This document shows, in pieces, positions 10,762 to 21,876 of a stretch of 64,000 nt of DNA (its first letter is position 1; every line of letters begins with the position of its first letter). Both the position numbers and the translations under genes were made by a program. The notes below the pieces were generated by a model. The model was not told the origin of the DNA. It saw only the letters and a program-made list of their open reading frames with translations, and did not search any database. The DNA lies in contig JALGPY010000005.1 of assembly GCA_023055425.1 (NCBI GenBank), positions 893,501-957,500 of the forward strand. Direction: 5' to 3'. This DNA is from Linanthus parryae (Eukaryota > Streptophyta > Magnoliopsida > Ericales > Polemoniaceae).

Positions 10762-11133
10762 TGTCTTCTGGAAGCCGTCGCCGAGGAATACGACGTTGGT
10801 TTTGTCGTATTCCACGACGACGTTCTCTACGTATCTGCCTCCTTTGATATGGATGCAGAATCTTGTAGAGCTGAAGCTCGGGGCCGACCAGACTGCATCG
10901 GAAATCGACGCAAAATCTTCGTGTCCTCCCAGTGACACAGTGGCGTTGGGTTTACACCACAACGCCACGACGGGTTCCTCGGCGGGACTCGTCTGCCACA
11001 TGAGAAACATCCCCACGGTGGCCATACCAATCAAAATCGTCGCCGCCACTTTCTTGAAGCAGTCGAGATGCCCCTGAAGAGCAGGTTGTGCACCACCCTG
11101 CGCGGGTCCATTCTCAATCTCCATAGCGTTCAT
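10762..11133 (-). pseudogene. Pectinesterase fragment (N-terminal anchor plus start of catalytic domain)
   Basis: Read from the minus-strand ATG at 11133, the protein has a short acidic N-terminus, a hydrophobic signal-anchor (KKVAATILIGMATVGMFLMW) and then EDFASISDAVWSAPSFSSTR, CIHIKGGRYVENVVVEYDKT and NVVFLGDGFQKT. The last part matches the first strands of the right-handed beta-helix of plant pectin methylesterases (family 8). After GDGFQKT, where the family continues with a Thr-Gly-rich strand, the frame runs into the duplicated GA-rich block and family similarity ends. The catalytic Asp and Arg residues lie further downstream and are absent. It is a gene fragment or capture, not a working enzyme, unless an intron joins distant exons (none found). 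Confidence 0.72.
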
Positions 11134-11150
11134 GGCTGGCTATTCTGCAA

Positions 11151-11189
<39 letters not shown>

Positions 11190-11600
11190 GAGAGTATATT
11201 AGCAAAACATACAACCAGAAAATATTATATGTAGTGTTGTTGTTCAATCAGCTGCTGCTAAACACTCAGTTTATGATAAGCCTTTATAAATGCTTTTGTA
11301 CTTCATTTTTCCAGTGTAAGAAAAAGATGTAGTCGAGATCTACTTGTGTGGATCGGACCTGATTGTGTAATTTCAACAATCTGAAGTAAATGGTACCATC
11401 CCCAACTAGCTGAAACGAAGAAGAGCGGAAAAGCAAAAGCTGAAACGAAGAAGAAGAAGTAGCAGTAGTGGAAACAACATCTGCTTACCAGGTCCGAACG
11501 GTGAAGAGGTTGCAGAGTGCCCTAGGCACTGACGGCGGCGCAGAGAGGCGTCCTGTTGGACGAGCTGGACGACGGCGCAGAGGGACGGTGCGATCTGGAC
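11134..11600. other. Upstream flank of the pectinesterase fragment; A-tract
   Basis: Contains a run of 33 A (11156-11188) just upstream of the fragment's ATG and GAAGAAG-type low-complexity sequence at 11410-11460. No gene was recognised. The last five bases, TGGAC, are the left target duplication of the solo LTR. Confidence 0.6.
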
Positions 11601-11775
11601 TGTAACACCCCTTGGTTCCCAGACTTTCCGTTCCGGACCGGAGAGCCCGGGTGGGTGCTACTATAATGTGAAACGGTGGAAATCAAGAACAAACACTGCC
11701 ATAGAAATATATTACATATGATAAAAGTTTCACACATCGTCTTGAAACATTATTACACAAATTTAAAAGTCTAAG

Positions 11776-14700
11776 TGTAATACCCCGTATTTAAGTCAGG
11801 GGTTATTTGGTCATTTCAGAAAATATTTGGAAATTTTGAGAAATTTATATTTCAAACTTTTTCTAGACTTCTTCTTAGTTTTAAAGTATAATGGTGTCAT
11901 ATAGAAATTTATTTTGAGGTTATTTTGTAGTTTCTGTAAACTTGGATAATATGATATGAAACTCATTTTATATATTTGGGAGATACTTGTAAATTTTTTT
12001 AAAAATTTGATGTTGACATTTACTAACAGAGTGATTTTATTTGGAACAATTATTTTGCAGTTTTATAATTTATGAAAATTAACTTTTATGCGTTAGCTAT
12101 TTATTGAAAAATACATTTTTACCACTTAATTTTTGGTATCTTCTATTTCTACCCCTCTTGCATATGAAATTTTGTAGTTATCCTAAATTTTTAGTATTTG
12201 CATGTCAACCCTCATTCTCTTGGTAATCCAATCCCTACCCCAACTATCTTGTTATGAGACTTTTATTCCATTAAAGCTCCTCTTCCACTCACATGCAAGT
12301 CAACTCTCAAATAAAAAAACTACTACCATTACTTATTATGTATATTCTATTGTATGATTATTAACCCCCATCATGTTCACACCATCACTCTGTTCTCACC
12401 TACAATAACTCACACATCCTATGCATCACCACCATCTTCTTCACTACTCAATTCCTCTATTGAAGAACACTCATACATGCTCTATTCTCTCTCCCCAAAT
12501 TTCATCCCGTTTTTGGGAGTTGACCTCACAAAAACACCATGAAAACTTCATTTCCTAGCATCCAAAGCATGAAAAACTTGATTCCAAGCTTTATACAACT
12601 ATGGAGGGGAGTCATTTCACCATTCTACTCATAAATTGAAGGGCCAATTCACTCTTTTCCTCACCATCATCTTTATTCTTGGGGTAACAATTCTTCTAGT
12701 CTTCAATTCATTCATGCATGTCCATCTTTTGCTTTGATTGATGAAATTTAATCTTAGTTTTCTTCATCTCCATGCTTGGTTCTTCATTTACATTGTTAGA
12801 TCATGTGTTTGACTCCAAATTTTTGACTATTTCATGAAAACCACACTAGAACCCACATGCATGTTGTGAATGTCATCTTCCTTGCATTGTTACCCAAGAG
12901 GGTTTTGATCATTTGTGTCAAGAGCATGTAAAGGTCTTAATAAATGCTTAAAATGATGTTATTTGGGTGAAAATCAAGTCTTTATAAATTGCATGTATCA
13001 TTAGAGCCATTCTTGTTGATTTTTGATGAAATTGCATGTTCATACAATCTGACCAGTTTGTGAAAAACGTATATTATCTCTAAATTTTGTCTCTGTGGAA
13101 TTTTTAAATCTTTCATATTCTGAAACTAGACTCAAAGAGGGTCATTTTGAAAGAAAATTCAACTCCATAGCTTTTATGGTTAGGGAGATATGCTCATTTT
13201 AAGTTGCATGTTTTCTGAAACTCTGTTTTTGGACAAGTTTTACCATTTTTGTTAAAAATCTCATTTCCAGAAACCTATGGCACCAAATCTTTCTTGTGAT
13301 GAAACTAGACACATAAGGTATTCATTCTGGAGAATATGGACATTTTTCCTATTCTTCAAGTAGTAGTAATTGTTCTTCAAAGTTGAAACTTTCTTCCAAA
13401 CTTGTCTCTGCATAGCAGTCCCTTTTTATTTTTGTAACTTGAGTTTTATAATAGCTATGCATGATTTTCTTGATGTTTCTGAAAGTAGACACATATAGGT
13501 TCATCATAAATTAATTTCAAGATTTTAGGATATGATTTGATATGGTAAATATGGCTCCAAAGTCAGAGCTACAATTCTGTCCAGAATTGTAGTTTCACAC
13601 TTTTTAGAAAACGTGAATTTTTGAACTTCTAGGTGTTTTTTTGGACTTATTTTGATAATTAAACATCATTATATTTGCATTAGTGACATTTAGGACTATG
13701 TGACATGTATGTTTGCATTGGTATAATAAATGTGTAAATTGGTTATAACGAGTACGTCATACGTGTGATTGTAGACATCGACGTCGTAGGAGAGAGCGGT
13801 TGTCGTCGGAGTGCTAGGCTTAGTTTCTTGCTTTTGATTGTGCTTCATCTTAGTGGTAAGTACATATGTACGGCCTTTTCATATCAAAATATGCGTATGT
13901 GTTTGATGTTTCAAATGAATGGTTGTTATATGAAATAGTATGAGAATGCATGTTTTCCACTTGAAAGTTGTTAAACTATTTTATTCATCTCCTTTGAGAA
14001 CTCTCCGAAATTACTTGTGAATTGTTGACATCCTGATTCTAGTTATGTGAAAGAGAAGAAATAAAATACCTCTAATAGACTTAGGACGATGTACAGAGTA
14101 CTGTTATTAATGGGAGGCGTCAAGCGATCCTCCATTTTCGTATGGCTAAGACCATTGAAGCAATGCTTCTTATTATTGGATAGAACGTTAATGTTCAAAA
14201 ATCCGCCCCCGATGAGCCAAAATGTATCAAGATATTGAGGCCAAGGGGTTCATAGAGCTATAGAGTGCTACTTATACTTGTAAGGGTCACTACGGTATAG
14301 GGGTGTCGACACTTAAGGCCTTTTAGCTAATGTTGTGAGCGGGGTTGACGAATGGGCTCCCTTAACGCTCGGGTGAAATAGGGTTTGATAGACCCTAGAA
14401 GGAACCCTTAGTGGTTATTTCGTGATCCCTCTGTCTACATCGATCCTGCTGGTGGCTCTTGACACGCCTCAGCTAAATTAAACTGTTGATTGAAGTCGAA
14501 ATTCAAAATTGGCTACTTATTAATGTTGTTTGTGGCTCTTGATATGCCCTAATTGATTTGAAATGATTTGTAAATCTTGGCTACTCATGAAGTACTATCG
14601 TTATCAGTTCAAATAAACTTGTTTACTCTGGATATTTTACCAACTACTCGTGGTTTCTCAATGTTATTAAATTGAGAGGTTTTTGTTACTCGTTTACTTC

Positions 14701-15089
14701 CAGTTGTTCCAAATTCTCCAACATGATAGCTTTACTATTTAAATCTTCTAATTTGTTTCAACTCATGCTTCCGTGCCACTCATTGCTTTACATGTCGTAG
14801 TATGTATTTACTCAGTTTTTACTGATCATTTTCTTCAAAACTGCGTCGGCATTTGCCATTTTAAAACCGCAGGTCGTCAATCAAGTTTGGGGAATGGGAA
14901 CGCGGATCGAGATGAAGAAGTATAGCTTAACTTAGATCACTTAGTATATCACAAATGTTATGTTTTAAATTGTACTTATTATCGAAATTTTATTATGTAC
15001 ATTAAGCGAAATATAATCTTAATAGTATATTTCTACTTTTGGTTGTCGATTGTCTCTATAACCCTGAACCGAGATCCCGGGTTGTTTCA
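11776..15089 (+). repeat. LARD 5' LTR (3,314 bp)
   Basis: Bounded by TGTAATACCC and GTTGTTTCA, it is followed after two bases by the primer site. The partner LTR (16242-16765 joined to 29914-32702) is one base shorter overall, with scattered substitutions and small indels visible (very roughly 1 percent by eye). The LTR is AT-rich and has no recognised protein. A 62-codon frame at 12354 persists in the partner, but only because the copies are young. Confidence 0.88.
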
Positions 15090-16241
15090 GATGGTATCAG
15101 AGCATCGGTTCTCCGGTTAAAGTGACTTTTCGATTTCCATTAGTAGAGAATAAGAAAGATAAAACGTTTTCAAAATTTAAAATTGAATAGGATAACCCAA
15201 TTTGGCAATAAGAAGTTAACAAGCCGTCGGGGAGTTTGGGTACTTAAGTATTCCTGAACTCGATTCGTACCTTACTTTTAATTGACTTTTAACTGCTTAT
15301 TGATATGTGATCAATATGAAAACGACTTGCTTATTTATATCTTTGCTTTCCTATGAGCATGTTTGCTTACAATATGGAAATGATTTTTCATTGTCGTGTG
15401 CTGCGTATGCACGTTCCCTTAATTGGGTATGTTATTTTTTCAACATGAGAGTATCGACGTTTTGACTAGAAGACCATGAGACCATTCCTTTCATACCTTT
15501 GAGTGCGAATTTTAAGATAGTACCTTATTTTGTTTCATTTGGAGTTTTGACCCAAAAAAAAAGTATTCTTTTCAAAAAAAAAAAAAGTTTTGAAAAAAAA
15601 AGTGTTGGGTGTCGAGATACCAAATGCCAAGTGATGTGGACCACTTTGTTTAGCGGTCCGCTGGCGTGACTCTTAGTACGACGGTACTATGAGTTGTACC
15701 CGCTGTCTTGACTAAGTCGGAACATTTGAAACACATGCGAGTTGTGACGGAGAGACACGTTGTGTGACGACACATAATGTTCTTTTCCCCCTCGTATGCG
15801 TGAAACACTTGAGGTGATTGGTTTATCTAATCGTATAAAAGGTAAGACAATATTTTTAATGCGGATGAGTCAAGTAAAATTACAAGTTAGTTTCGATCAA
15901 AGTATTTTTTTCCTAAAAAGTTTCGAGATTTGTTTAAATGCTATAAATTTTTCGAATCGCTTTGTAAACGTGGCAACTTGTGTGTTCGAGACCTTTCAAA
16001 ATTTCGTGTCGACCTTCTACTGGAGCTAATTGTATTTGAACCCCTACTATGATACGAGCGAGTACAGACTTTACCGACTGAGAGCTCGTTCCCGTTAATA
16101 TAAGTGAAGCATGTGCATTAGCATTGCATACAACTCTCATGTGCATTAGCTGCATTATCGTGAAACATGTCGTAGTTTTACAAAAAAAAAAAAAAAAAAA
16201 AAAAGCTTCGGGGACGAAGCTTCATTTTAAGGGGGATATAA
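15090..16241 (+). other. LARD internal region with PBS and PPT, no gag-pol
   Basis: TGGTATCAGAGC at 15092-15103 is complementary to the 3' end of initiator tRNA-Met and serves as the minus-strand primer site. TTAAGGGGGATATAA just before 16242 is the polypurine tract. Between them lie A-rich tracts (about 15555-15600 and 16180-16204) and a 77-codon frame at 15796-16029 with no recognised motif. The AGCTTCGGGGACGAAGCT sequence at 16203-16221 can form a hairpin just before the polypurine tract. It resembles the 3' ends of Tekay-type chromoviruses. Confidence 0.82.
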
Positions 16242-17540
16242 TGTAATACCCCGTATTTAAGTCAGGGGTTATTTGGTCATTTCAGAAAATATTTGGAAAT
16301 TTTGAGAAATTTATATTTCAAACTTTTTCTAGACTTCTTCTTAGTTTTAAAGTATAATGGTGTCATATAGAAATTTATTTTGAGGTTATTTTGTAGTTTC
16401 TGTAAACTTGGATAATATGATATGAAACTCATTTTATATACTTGGGAGATACTTGTAAATTTTTTAAAAAATTTGATGTTGACATTTACTAACAGAGTGA
16501 TTTTATTTGGAACAATTATTTTGCAATTTTATAATTTATGAAAATTAACTTTTATGCGTTAGCTATTTATTGAAAAATACATTTTTACCACTTAATTTTT
16601 GGTATCTTCTATTTCTACCCCTCTTGCATATGAAATTTTGTAGTTATCCTAAATTTTTAGTATTTGCATGTCAACCCTCATTCTCTTGGTAATCCAATTC
16701 CTACCCCAACTATCTTGTTATGAGACTTTTATTCCATTAAAGCTCCTCTTCCACTCACATGCAAGTGACAGCGTAAACCTATCTGCTTTTTCGCAAGTGT
16801 ACGATCAAGTAATATAGAGTATGTAATTGTGACTCTGGTTGTCGAACCCACGAGAACAGTTTCAGTTTTTGCTAATCAGAATTAGAATAAGACACAAAGG
16901 TTGTAAAAAGGAGGAAGATTTGGGATTTGACTCTACTAAACTGTAATAAACAAAAACAGTAAAAAGCTTATTTTATTTTTCTGTTGATTATTTTGCAAAA
17001 ATTCTTGTGGTTGTAAAAGTCGATAATTCTAAAAAATCTAGATTCCAGGATCCCCTAGGGTTACTTTCCAGCTTTCTTAGTATATTTGATTGCAGAAACA
17101 CACGGTGGTCTTGTTTATGCCAGCATACCAATAGCACAATCTCCTCTCGGTCTCATGCACCTATCACTCTCCTGCAGATTTTCGGGTCCTCTCGGTCCAC
17201 CTAAACCTGCAGGTTCGTTCTAAGTCTGCTAGGGTTACAGGTTCTCCTCTCGGTCTCCCCCCTAAACGTCTAGCAGTTGGTCTAATGCTTCTGGGCTAGT
17301 CCCCTGATTCTTTTCACCTCTCGGTCCATCAAGGCAGAGTACTAAATCCTGTCTTTTCTTCCTAACATTCACTGGTCACTCTCGCGCACCAGATCCTGTC
17401 TGTAACACTCCTGGGTGATCAAGCCATTCATGTATGTAAATAAAATCAAAGACAGAATGATAAACAAACCATCCTGTATTAAGACTTAGCTAGCCATGCA
17501 TCTGAAAATCAAAACAACCAGGTCTGCTGAATTCATAAAC

Positions 17541-17563
17541 CCTAGGTTCACCGAGAACCTAGG
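17541..17563 (-). promoter_or_regulatory. Conserved hairpin in Athila-1 LTR
   Basis: CCTAGGTTC, a 5-base loop and GAACCTAGG form a perfect 9-bp stem. The same stem and loop occur in the Athila-2 LTRs (40853-40875 and 61302-61324) and in the other Athila-1 LTR (28939-28961), although most surrounding sequence has diverged. It lies about 200 nt downstream of the TATA box, in the predicted leader of the genomic RNA. Function is unknown; packaging, dimerisation or polyadenylation control are possibilities. Confidence 0.7.
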
Positions 17564-17766
17564 CAAAAGGTCTAGCTAACTTGCATTATTCAAAAACAAT
17601 GTTTCATAAAAAGAGAAAAGATCAAACTAGTTATTTTTCTGAAGATACTGGAAAACTGCTCCAATCCTGCTCTGCTCCAACTCCTGGCTGCTGTGAAACT
17701 GGCTGCTGATGATGATGATAGCTGTGATATGCCTTCGTAACCCTAAAACAGTGCTGGGACACCTCC

Positions 17767-17773
17767 TTTTATA
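17767..17773 (-). promoter_or_regulatory. TATA box of Athila-1 LTR (3' copy)
   Basis: Minus-strand TATAAAA in the context GCAGTATAAAAGGAGG. The nearest palindrome of the array ends 84 bp upstream on the same strand. The equivalent in the 5' LTR, which would drive the element, is at 29165-29171 with the same spacing. Confidence 0.7.
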
Positions 17774-17857
17774 CTGCCACAGTCTCCAAAACTGATGCAC
17801 GAAATTCCTGTTTTACCCTCGAAAAGACCCGTCCTGGAAGCTTCTGGAACCCGTCTG

Positions 17858-18218
17858 TGCGTTCGAACGCACACTTCCTGCGTTCAAACGCAGTGCGTAT
17901 GAACGCACACCCTTCTGCGTTTGAACGCAGGCCTTAGCCGTTTTTCCTCTTCTGGCTCCTGAACCCATGCGTTTGAACGCAGCTCCTCTGCGTTTGAACG
18001 CACCCCTTGGCCGTTTCTTCTCTTGAGTGTTGAGCCCTGCGTTTGAACGCACATTGCCTGCGTTTGAACGCAGGACTTAGCTTTCTGCACTTTGGTCTCT
18101 GACTCCTGCGTTTGAACGCAGGTTGCCTGCGTTTGAACGCAGGACTTAGCCAAATCCTGCCATTTTTCCTGCTGCTCCTGTCTTGTGCGTTTGAACGCAG
18201 CTCCTGCGTTTGAACGCA
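17858..18218 (-). repeat. Array of 12 palindromic 14-mers in Athila-1 3' LTR
   Basis: Twelve copies of TGCGT-N4-ACGCA start at 17858, 17879, 17894, 17916, 17968, 17989, 18038, 18059, 18107, 18128, 18186 and 18205. Most are TGCGTTTGAACGCA; variants have cores TCGA (a perfect palindrome), TCAA and ATGA. Most copies are paired, with starts 19-22 bp apart, i.e. about two helical turns. All lie upstream of the LTR TATA box on the coding strand. Each copy has two CpG sites. This arrangement suggests a cooperative binding site array. Short peptides rich in AFKRR or CVQTQ read from it are artefacts. Confidence 0.9.
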
Positions 18219-18510
18219 CCACTTAGCATTTTTCCTCTTCTTCTGCTCAGCCTTCCTGACACGCTGCCTCCCATCCAAGTCAATCTCATGCATTTTTCGG
18301 CACCTGTTACCTGCACATCATAACACGCACCCGCGATCATATCCAACAAACAAAAGTATGCATAAAATTACTCAAATTTTGCAATCATGATCTATAAATC
18401 TCTGCCTCGTATCAGGTGGAAAATAAGCTGAAAATGGCCAAACTCAACTCTCACAGGGTTAAAACCAATGGTAAAAAGATGTCCCAGACTAATACATTTT
18501 CAAGCTGTCA

Positions 18511-18546
18511 AAATACCCCCACACTTATCTCTGCTCGTCCCGAGCA
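18511..18546 (-). promoter_or_regulatory. Polypurine tract and adjacent hairpin of Athila-1
   Basis: On the minus strand GTGTGGGGGTATTT directly precedes the 3' LTR and is the plus-strand primer. About 21 bp from the LTR border, TGCTCG-TCC-CGAGCA (18532-18546) forms a 6-bp stem with a 3-base loop. The same hairpin occurs at the same distance in Athila-2 (41671-41685). Confidence 0.78.
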
Positions 18547-19803
18547 GACCCTTGCATACTGCCTTGCAGACCCATTCTTGCATACTTTAATTGCATACTT
18601 CCCCTCTTTCACAGATTCAAGACACAGACCAAGACACTCAATAGACGACTGACTCAGATACAGAATATACACAACTGACTCAAGACACAGCTAAATTTTT
18701 TTTCTGAAATTGAGCAACCTCTCTATCATAAACTGAAATCATCAAATCCTCACAAGCTCATTTCGAAATTTCACAACACGCAGCAAGAAATGATATAAAC
18801 TGATCCTATGCACAAATTCACTAAGGTATCCCCAAACATCCACCAAACCAACCAAGATAAGGCACGTCTTTTGACTTAGAGGGTCCATGCATCTATAGTC
18901 AACAGATAATTTTTCTTCGCCAAATCATTTGAGGTTTTCAGACCCTCTTAGCCGTTATTGCGTTTGATTTGCAAATTGTCCCATTGCTGGGAGACACAAC
19001 TCCTGTGTAATACGGCTTGACTTTAATTTCCCTCTTAAGCTCTAAATTGGATTGAATCCAAATTTTCCATGTGAATGGAAGCACATTATGTTGTTTCTCC
19101 TTTAAGCACAAAATATTATTATTATTTTTTTTTCTCTTTTATTTTTTTTTATTTTTTTTTTTTTAATCCCCTCTGTTTTTTACAACGGTGCAGTAGAGCG
19201 TTAAGAGTGCGGGCTTTTTATGATTTTCTCTTGGAACCACCTTAAGGGATGGTGGTGTACATTCTCCAACTTCGCTTAGGCTACAGATTTGTACCACATA
19301 AAACCGACTCTACACGAAGGTCCACCCCAGATTCCAAGAGTCCACCAGTTTCCACGGGAAACAGAATATTCCATTATCTAAAGACCAAATCTGCCTAGCA
19401 CACTAGAGAAGTCAAAAGTATGCCTGTATCTACTTTCCACATTCCTGAATACCCGGGATAGCCTGTCGTGAAAATTGTGCACAAAATACTAAAATTTGAA
19501 GTATCCCTGCTACGGTGCTTCCTACTCTAATAAGCTCTTTCATTGGATCCTCTTCAGTTTCTAGGTCCTAAGTTGCCCTTTCTCAAAAAATTTTTTTTTT
19601 TAAACTTATTTATTTATATTTTTTTTTTATATATATTTATCATGCAAGGTCAGAAAGGTTGGTGGGTCGACTCAACATAAAAAACGTGCTGACTCAAAAA
19701 TAAGAATAAAATGAAAATAAAATTGACAAAAATATGCTGACATGGCTATGCAGGAGGACACGATTCCCCACCCCCACACCAGAGGTGGCGCGTCCTCGCG
19801 ACT
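18547..19803 (-). other. Athila-1 3' untranslated region
   Basis: Between the ORF3 stop and the polypurine tract. No gene was recognised. It contains A/T-rich tracts (about 19120-19170 and 19590-19640) and one degenerate half-palindrome TGCGTTTGATTTGCA near 18959. Athila-2 has a corresponding 1.9-kb region that does hold a palindrome pair. Confidence 0.6.
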
Positions 19804-21515
19804 CTACTGATCTGGCCTGTAACTCGAATCTGTGTTCTCCGGAGTAGACTGGTCAGTCGGCTCGGGAGATGGTGAAGGGGTTCGCCCTCTGGCGCGTTTC
19901 CTCGCAGCATGGCGCGCTGCGGCAGCGGTACCAGCGTGGCTGGCACCGGGATGGGCACTGCTGGCCCCTGGGTCTGCATGCTCTCTCCTAGGTGGGTACT
20001 GGGTACCGGGTCTGCCGGGGTCACCGACACTGTCTGCATGTTCAGAGCTCGGTGTGGGGTCATGGCCAGAGAAGCTATCATATGGCCGGCTATCCTCCAT
20101 TGTCCAACTGGGACAATTATCACTCGAATAGCGGTCTGGAAAATTAAACCGCTTACCACGCATGTTGCTCTGAATTTCGGCGAGTGCCGCCTCATGAGCT
20201 CTCATGGCGGACGTGTGAGCGTGGTAGATATGCTTCTGGGTCTTGAACAATTTGCCAAGACCCCTGGCCATTTTCTTGACCGTCCTTACCAGGTAGTTCT
20301 GTACTTTTTCTTGGGCCTTAATTTTCTTTCTGACCCACTCCTCATGCTCAGTCCTCTCCAGGCGCCCAAAAGAGCTACGCCTGGCCCCTCTGCTGGACTG
20401 CCCCAAGTCAGGGTCTGCCTGCCTGTGTTCACTGGAACTGGCAGAACGGGGCAGTGGGAAGGGTCCTGGTAAGGCTGGTAAACCCCCATCACCGGGAGGA
20501 GGCGGTGGTGGCATGCCACCACCCCCACCCTGAGGTGGAACAACATCATCATCATCGTCCACTTGGACATATTCAGGAGGCCCGTGAACGGCCTCATGCA
20601 GCGCACATCTCATGTTCTTGTACTTGCGTACTTGAACTGGTCGAATATCTCTCAGCTCGCCAGGAATTACCACCAGATAGTCCTGCGCCATTTTTGTCAA
20701 CATCCCCAGAAGACCCAAACCCTTCTTGCTATGAGTCTCTCTCCTTTCCCGGAAAAACTCACAAATAATCTCCGGGAGGCTCACAGGCTCACGAGCCATC
20801 AGACAGTACACAAGCAGGGCAATATTATAATCAATGTGGGTAAAGTGTTTTATACCCACAATTCTGTTGTTCACCCACTCTGTCCACCATTTCGCCTCTC
20901 GAATCAGGTAGGTCGATGGCAGTTTCCGGTAGGAAGGACTCCTCTCAGGGTGGTACCAGACAGCGCCGGGGACACCAGCACACAGGGTGGTCAGGATCTG
21001 CTCACTCAACTGCTCAGATGGATGACGTCTCAGTTCCTGAAACTGACAGTCATCCAGCACTAACTCCAGACCCAGACTCTCTCGGATACTCTCTGGGGTG
21101 ATTCTAATCCATCTCTTTCTGCAGTAAATCCAGTCAATTGACTGGGCTTCACTGTTCATGCACTGCTGGAGATTGCTGTAAATCTCCTTAGCCAGCACAG
21201 AATGACCTGCAGATTGGTAAACCCAGTAAACAAATCCCCAAAATGATCCTGCCCAGTAAATTCGAACAGCTCATCCCCCATGGCTACCCTATCACGGGGA
21301 AAGGTCCTCTCAGCGGGTATGTCATACCGAATCTTTTTGTCTTGCAAAAAGAAACGGTGAGCCTCCATGTTAACAAACCTATGGTCGCAGAAATGGTTAG
21401 GCCTAAGCAAACGGCAGTCTATGATATTCAATGGTGCAATAGCCCTATCCGGCCTCATGTAAGGTTGATCCACCTCCATTTCAAGACACAAACAGTAAAA
21501 ATTGAAAATATTCAA
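19804..21515 (-). pseudogene. Athila-1 third ORF (ORF3), frameshifted
   Basis: Two minus-strand frames, 21515-21156 and 21198-19804, together match the intact ORF3 of Athila-2. Shared blocks include HRFVN, FGDLF/FGTSL, a W-Y-R segment (DWIYCRKRW), WWTEWVNNRIVGIKHFTHIDY (WWAEWVVNRVVGIKHFTYLD in Athila-2) and KGLGLLGMLTKMA. A shift near 21180-21240 separates the halves. After the conserved part comes DDDDD, a Gly/Pro-rich linker, a charged helix-prone stretch (EEWVRKKIKAQEKVQNYLV) and a basic, Ser/Pro-rich tail. It occupies the envelope position of Athila elements. I see no signal peptide or clear membrane span, so calling it an envelope protein is not supported. It resembles the plant transposon-protein family of Athila ORFs. 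Function unknown. Confidence 0.8.
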
Positions 21516-21785
21516 AGAGAATGAAAAGATAGAACCTGGGTACCCGGAGTGAATCTTACGGGTACAGATCTGGAAATATCTCTCTGAGATGAATCTGTTG
21601 GTGTTTGGATCGGCTGAGTTGGATCACCCCCACACTGTTCTTGACCTTCTGGTGGTTCTGCGGTGGTCGTCGGAGGCTGCTGGCGGCAGACTGCTCTGGC
21701 GGCTGCTAGGGCAGAGAGAATTTTCTAGAGAGAGAGTTGAAAACTGGAAGACTTGTGTGAAAATGAGTCACTGTCATCCGTACAG

Positions 21786-21793
21786 TATATATA
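21786..21793 (-). promoter_or_regulatory. Candidate internal TATA box upstream of Athila-1 ORF3
   Basis: TATATATA in the context CCCTATATATACTG on the minus strand, about 270 bp before the ORF3 start. The nearest palindrome of the internal array lies 83 bp upstream, nearly the same spacing as in the LTR (84). I infer an internal promoter that transcribes ORF3 separately from gag-pol. Confidence 0.6.
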
Positions 21794-21876
21794 GGGAAAC
21801 TTTCAGAAATTGCATAATGGCCCCAAAATTTCAAAATTTTTCAAAATTTTCCGAAATTTTTGATCCCGCTCAAATG

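Larger units (their letters stand above)
16766..18510 (-). repeat. Athila-1 3' LTR (1,745 bp)
   Basis: Begins TGACAGC and ends GCTGTCA (7-bp inverted termini). It contains, in coding-strand order, twelve palindromic 14-mers, a TATAAAA box, the conserved CCTAGGTTC hairpin and the conserved U5 motif. The partner at 28166-29908 is nearly identical. Confidence 0.93.

Noticed and set aside
12354..12542. 62-codon frame kept in both LARD LTRs
   Set aside because: LTR copies are near-identical; length expected by chance in AT-rich sequence; low-complexity Ser/His content.
17858..18218. CRISPR-like look of regularly spaced palindromic repeats
   Set aside because: The window is plant nuclear DNA; repeats are 14 bp, paired, with short variable gaps, and lie inside LTRs; no cas genes.
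17813..18349. Several overlapping minus-strand frames rich in AFKRR, CVQTQ and RSNA repeats (also at 29211-29747 and 21870-22439)
   Set aside because: They are the three-frame translations of the TGCGTTTGAACGCA array; no ATG context, no similarity between frames beyond the DNA repeat.
18959..18973. TGCGTTTGATTTGCA as an extra array copy in Athila-1
   Set aside because: Right half lacks the ACGCA arm; single isolated occurrence is compatible with chance.
19804..21515. Calling Athila ORF3 a viral-type envelope
   Set aside because: No signal peptide, membrane anchor or cleavage-like pattern visible in either copy; only its position matches.
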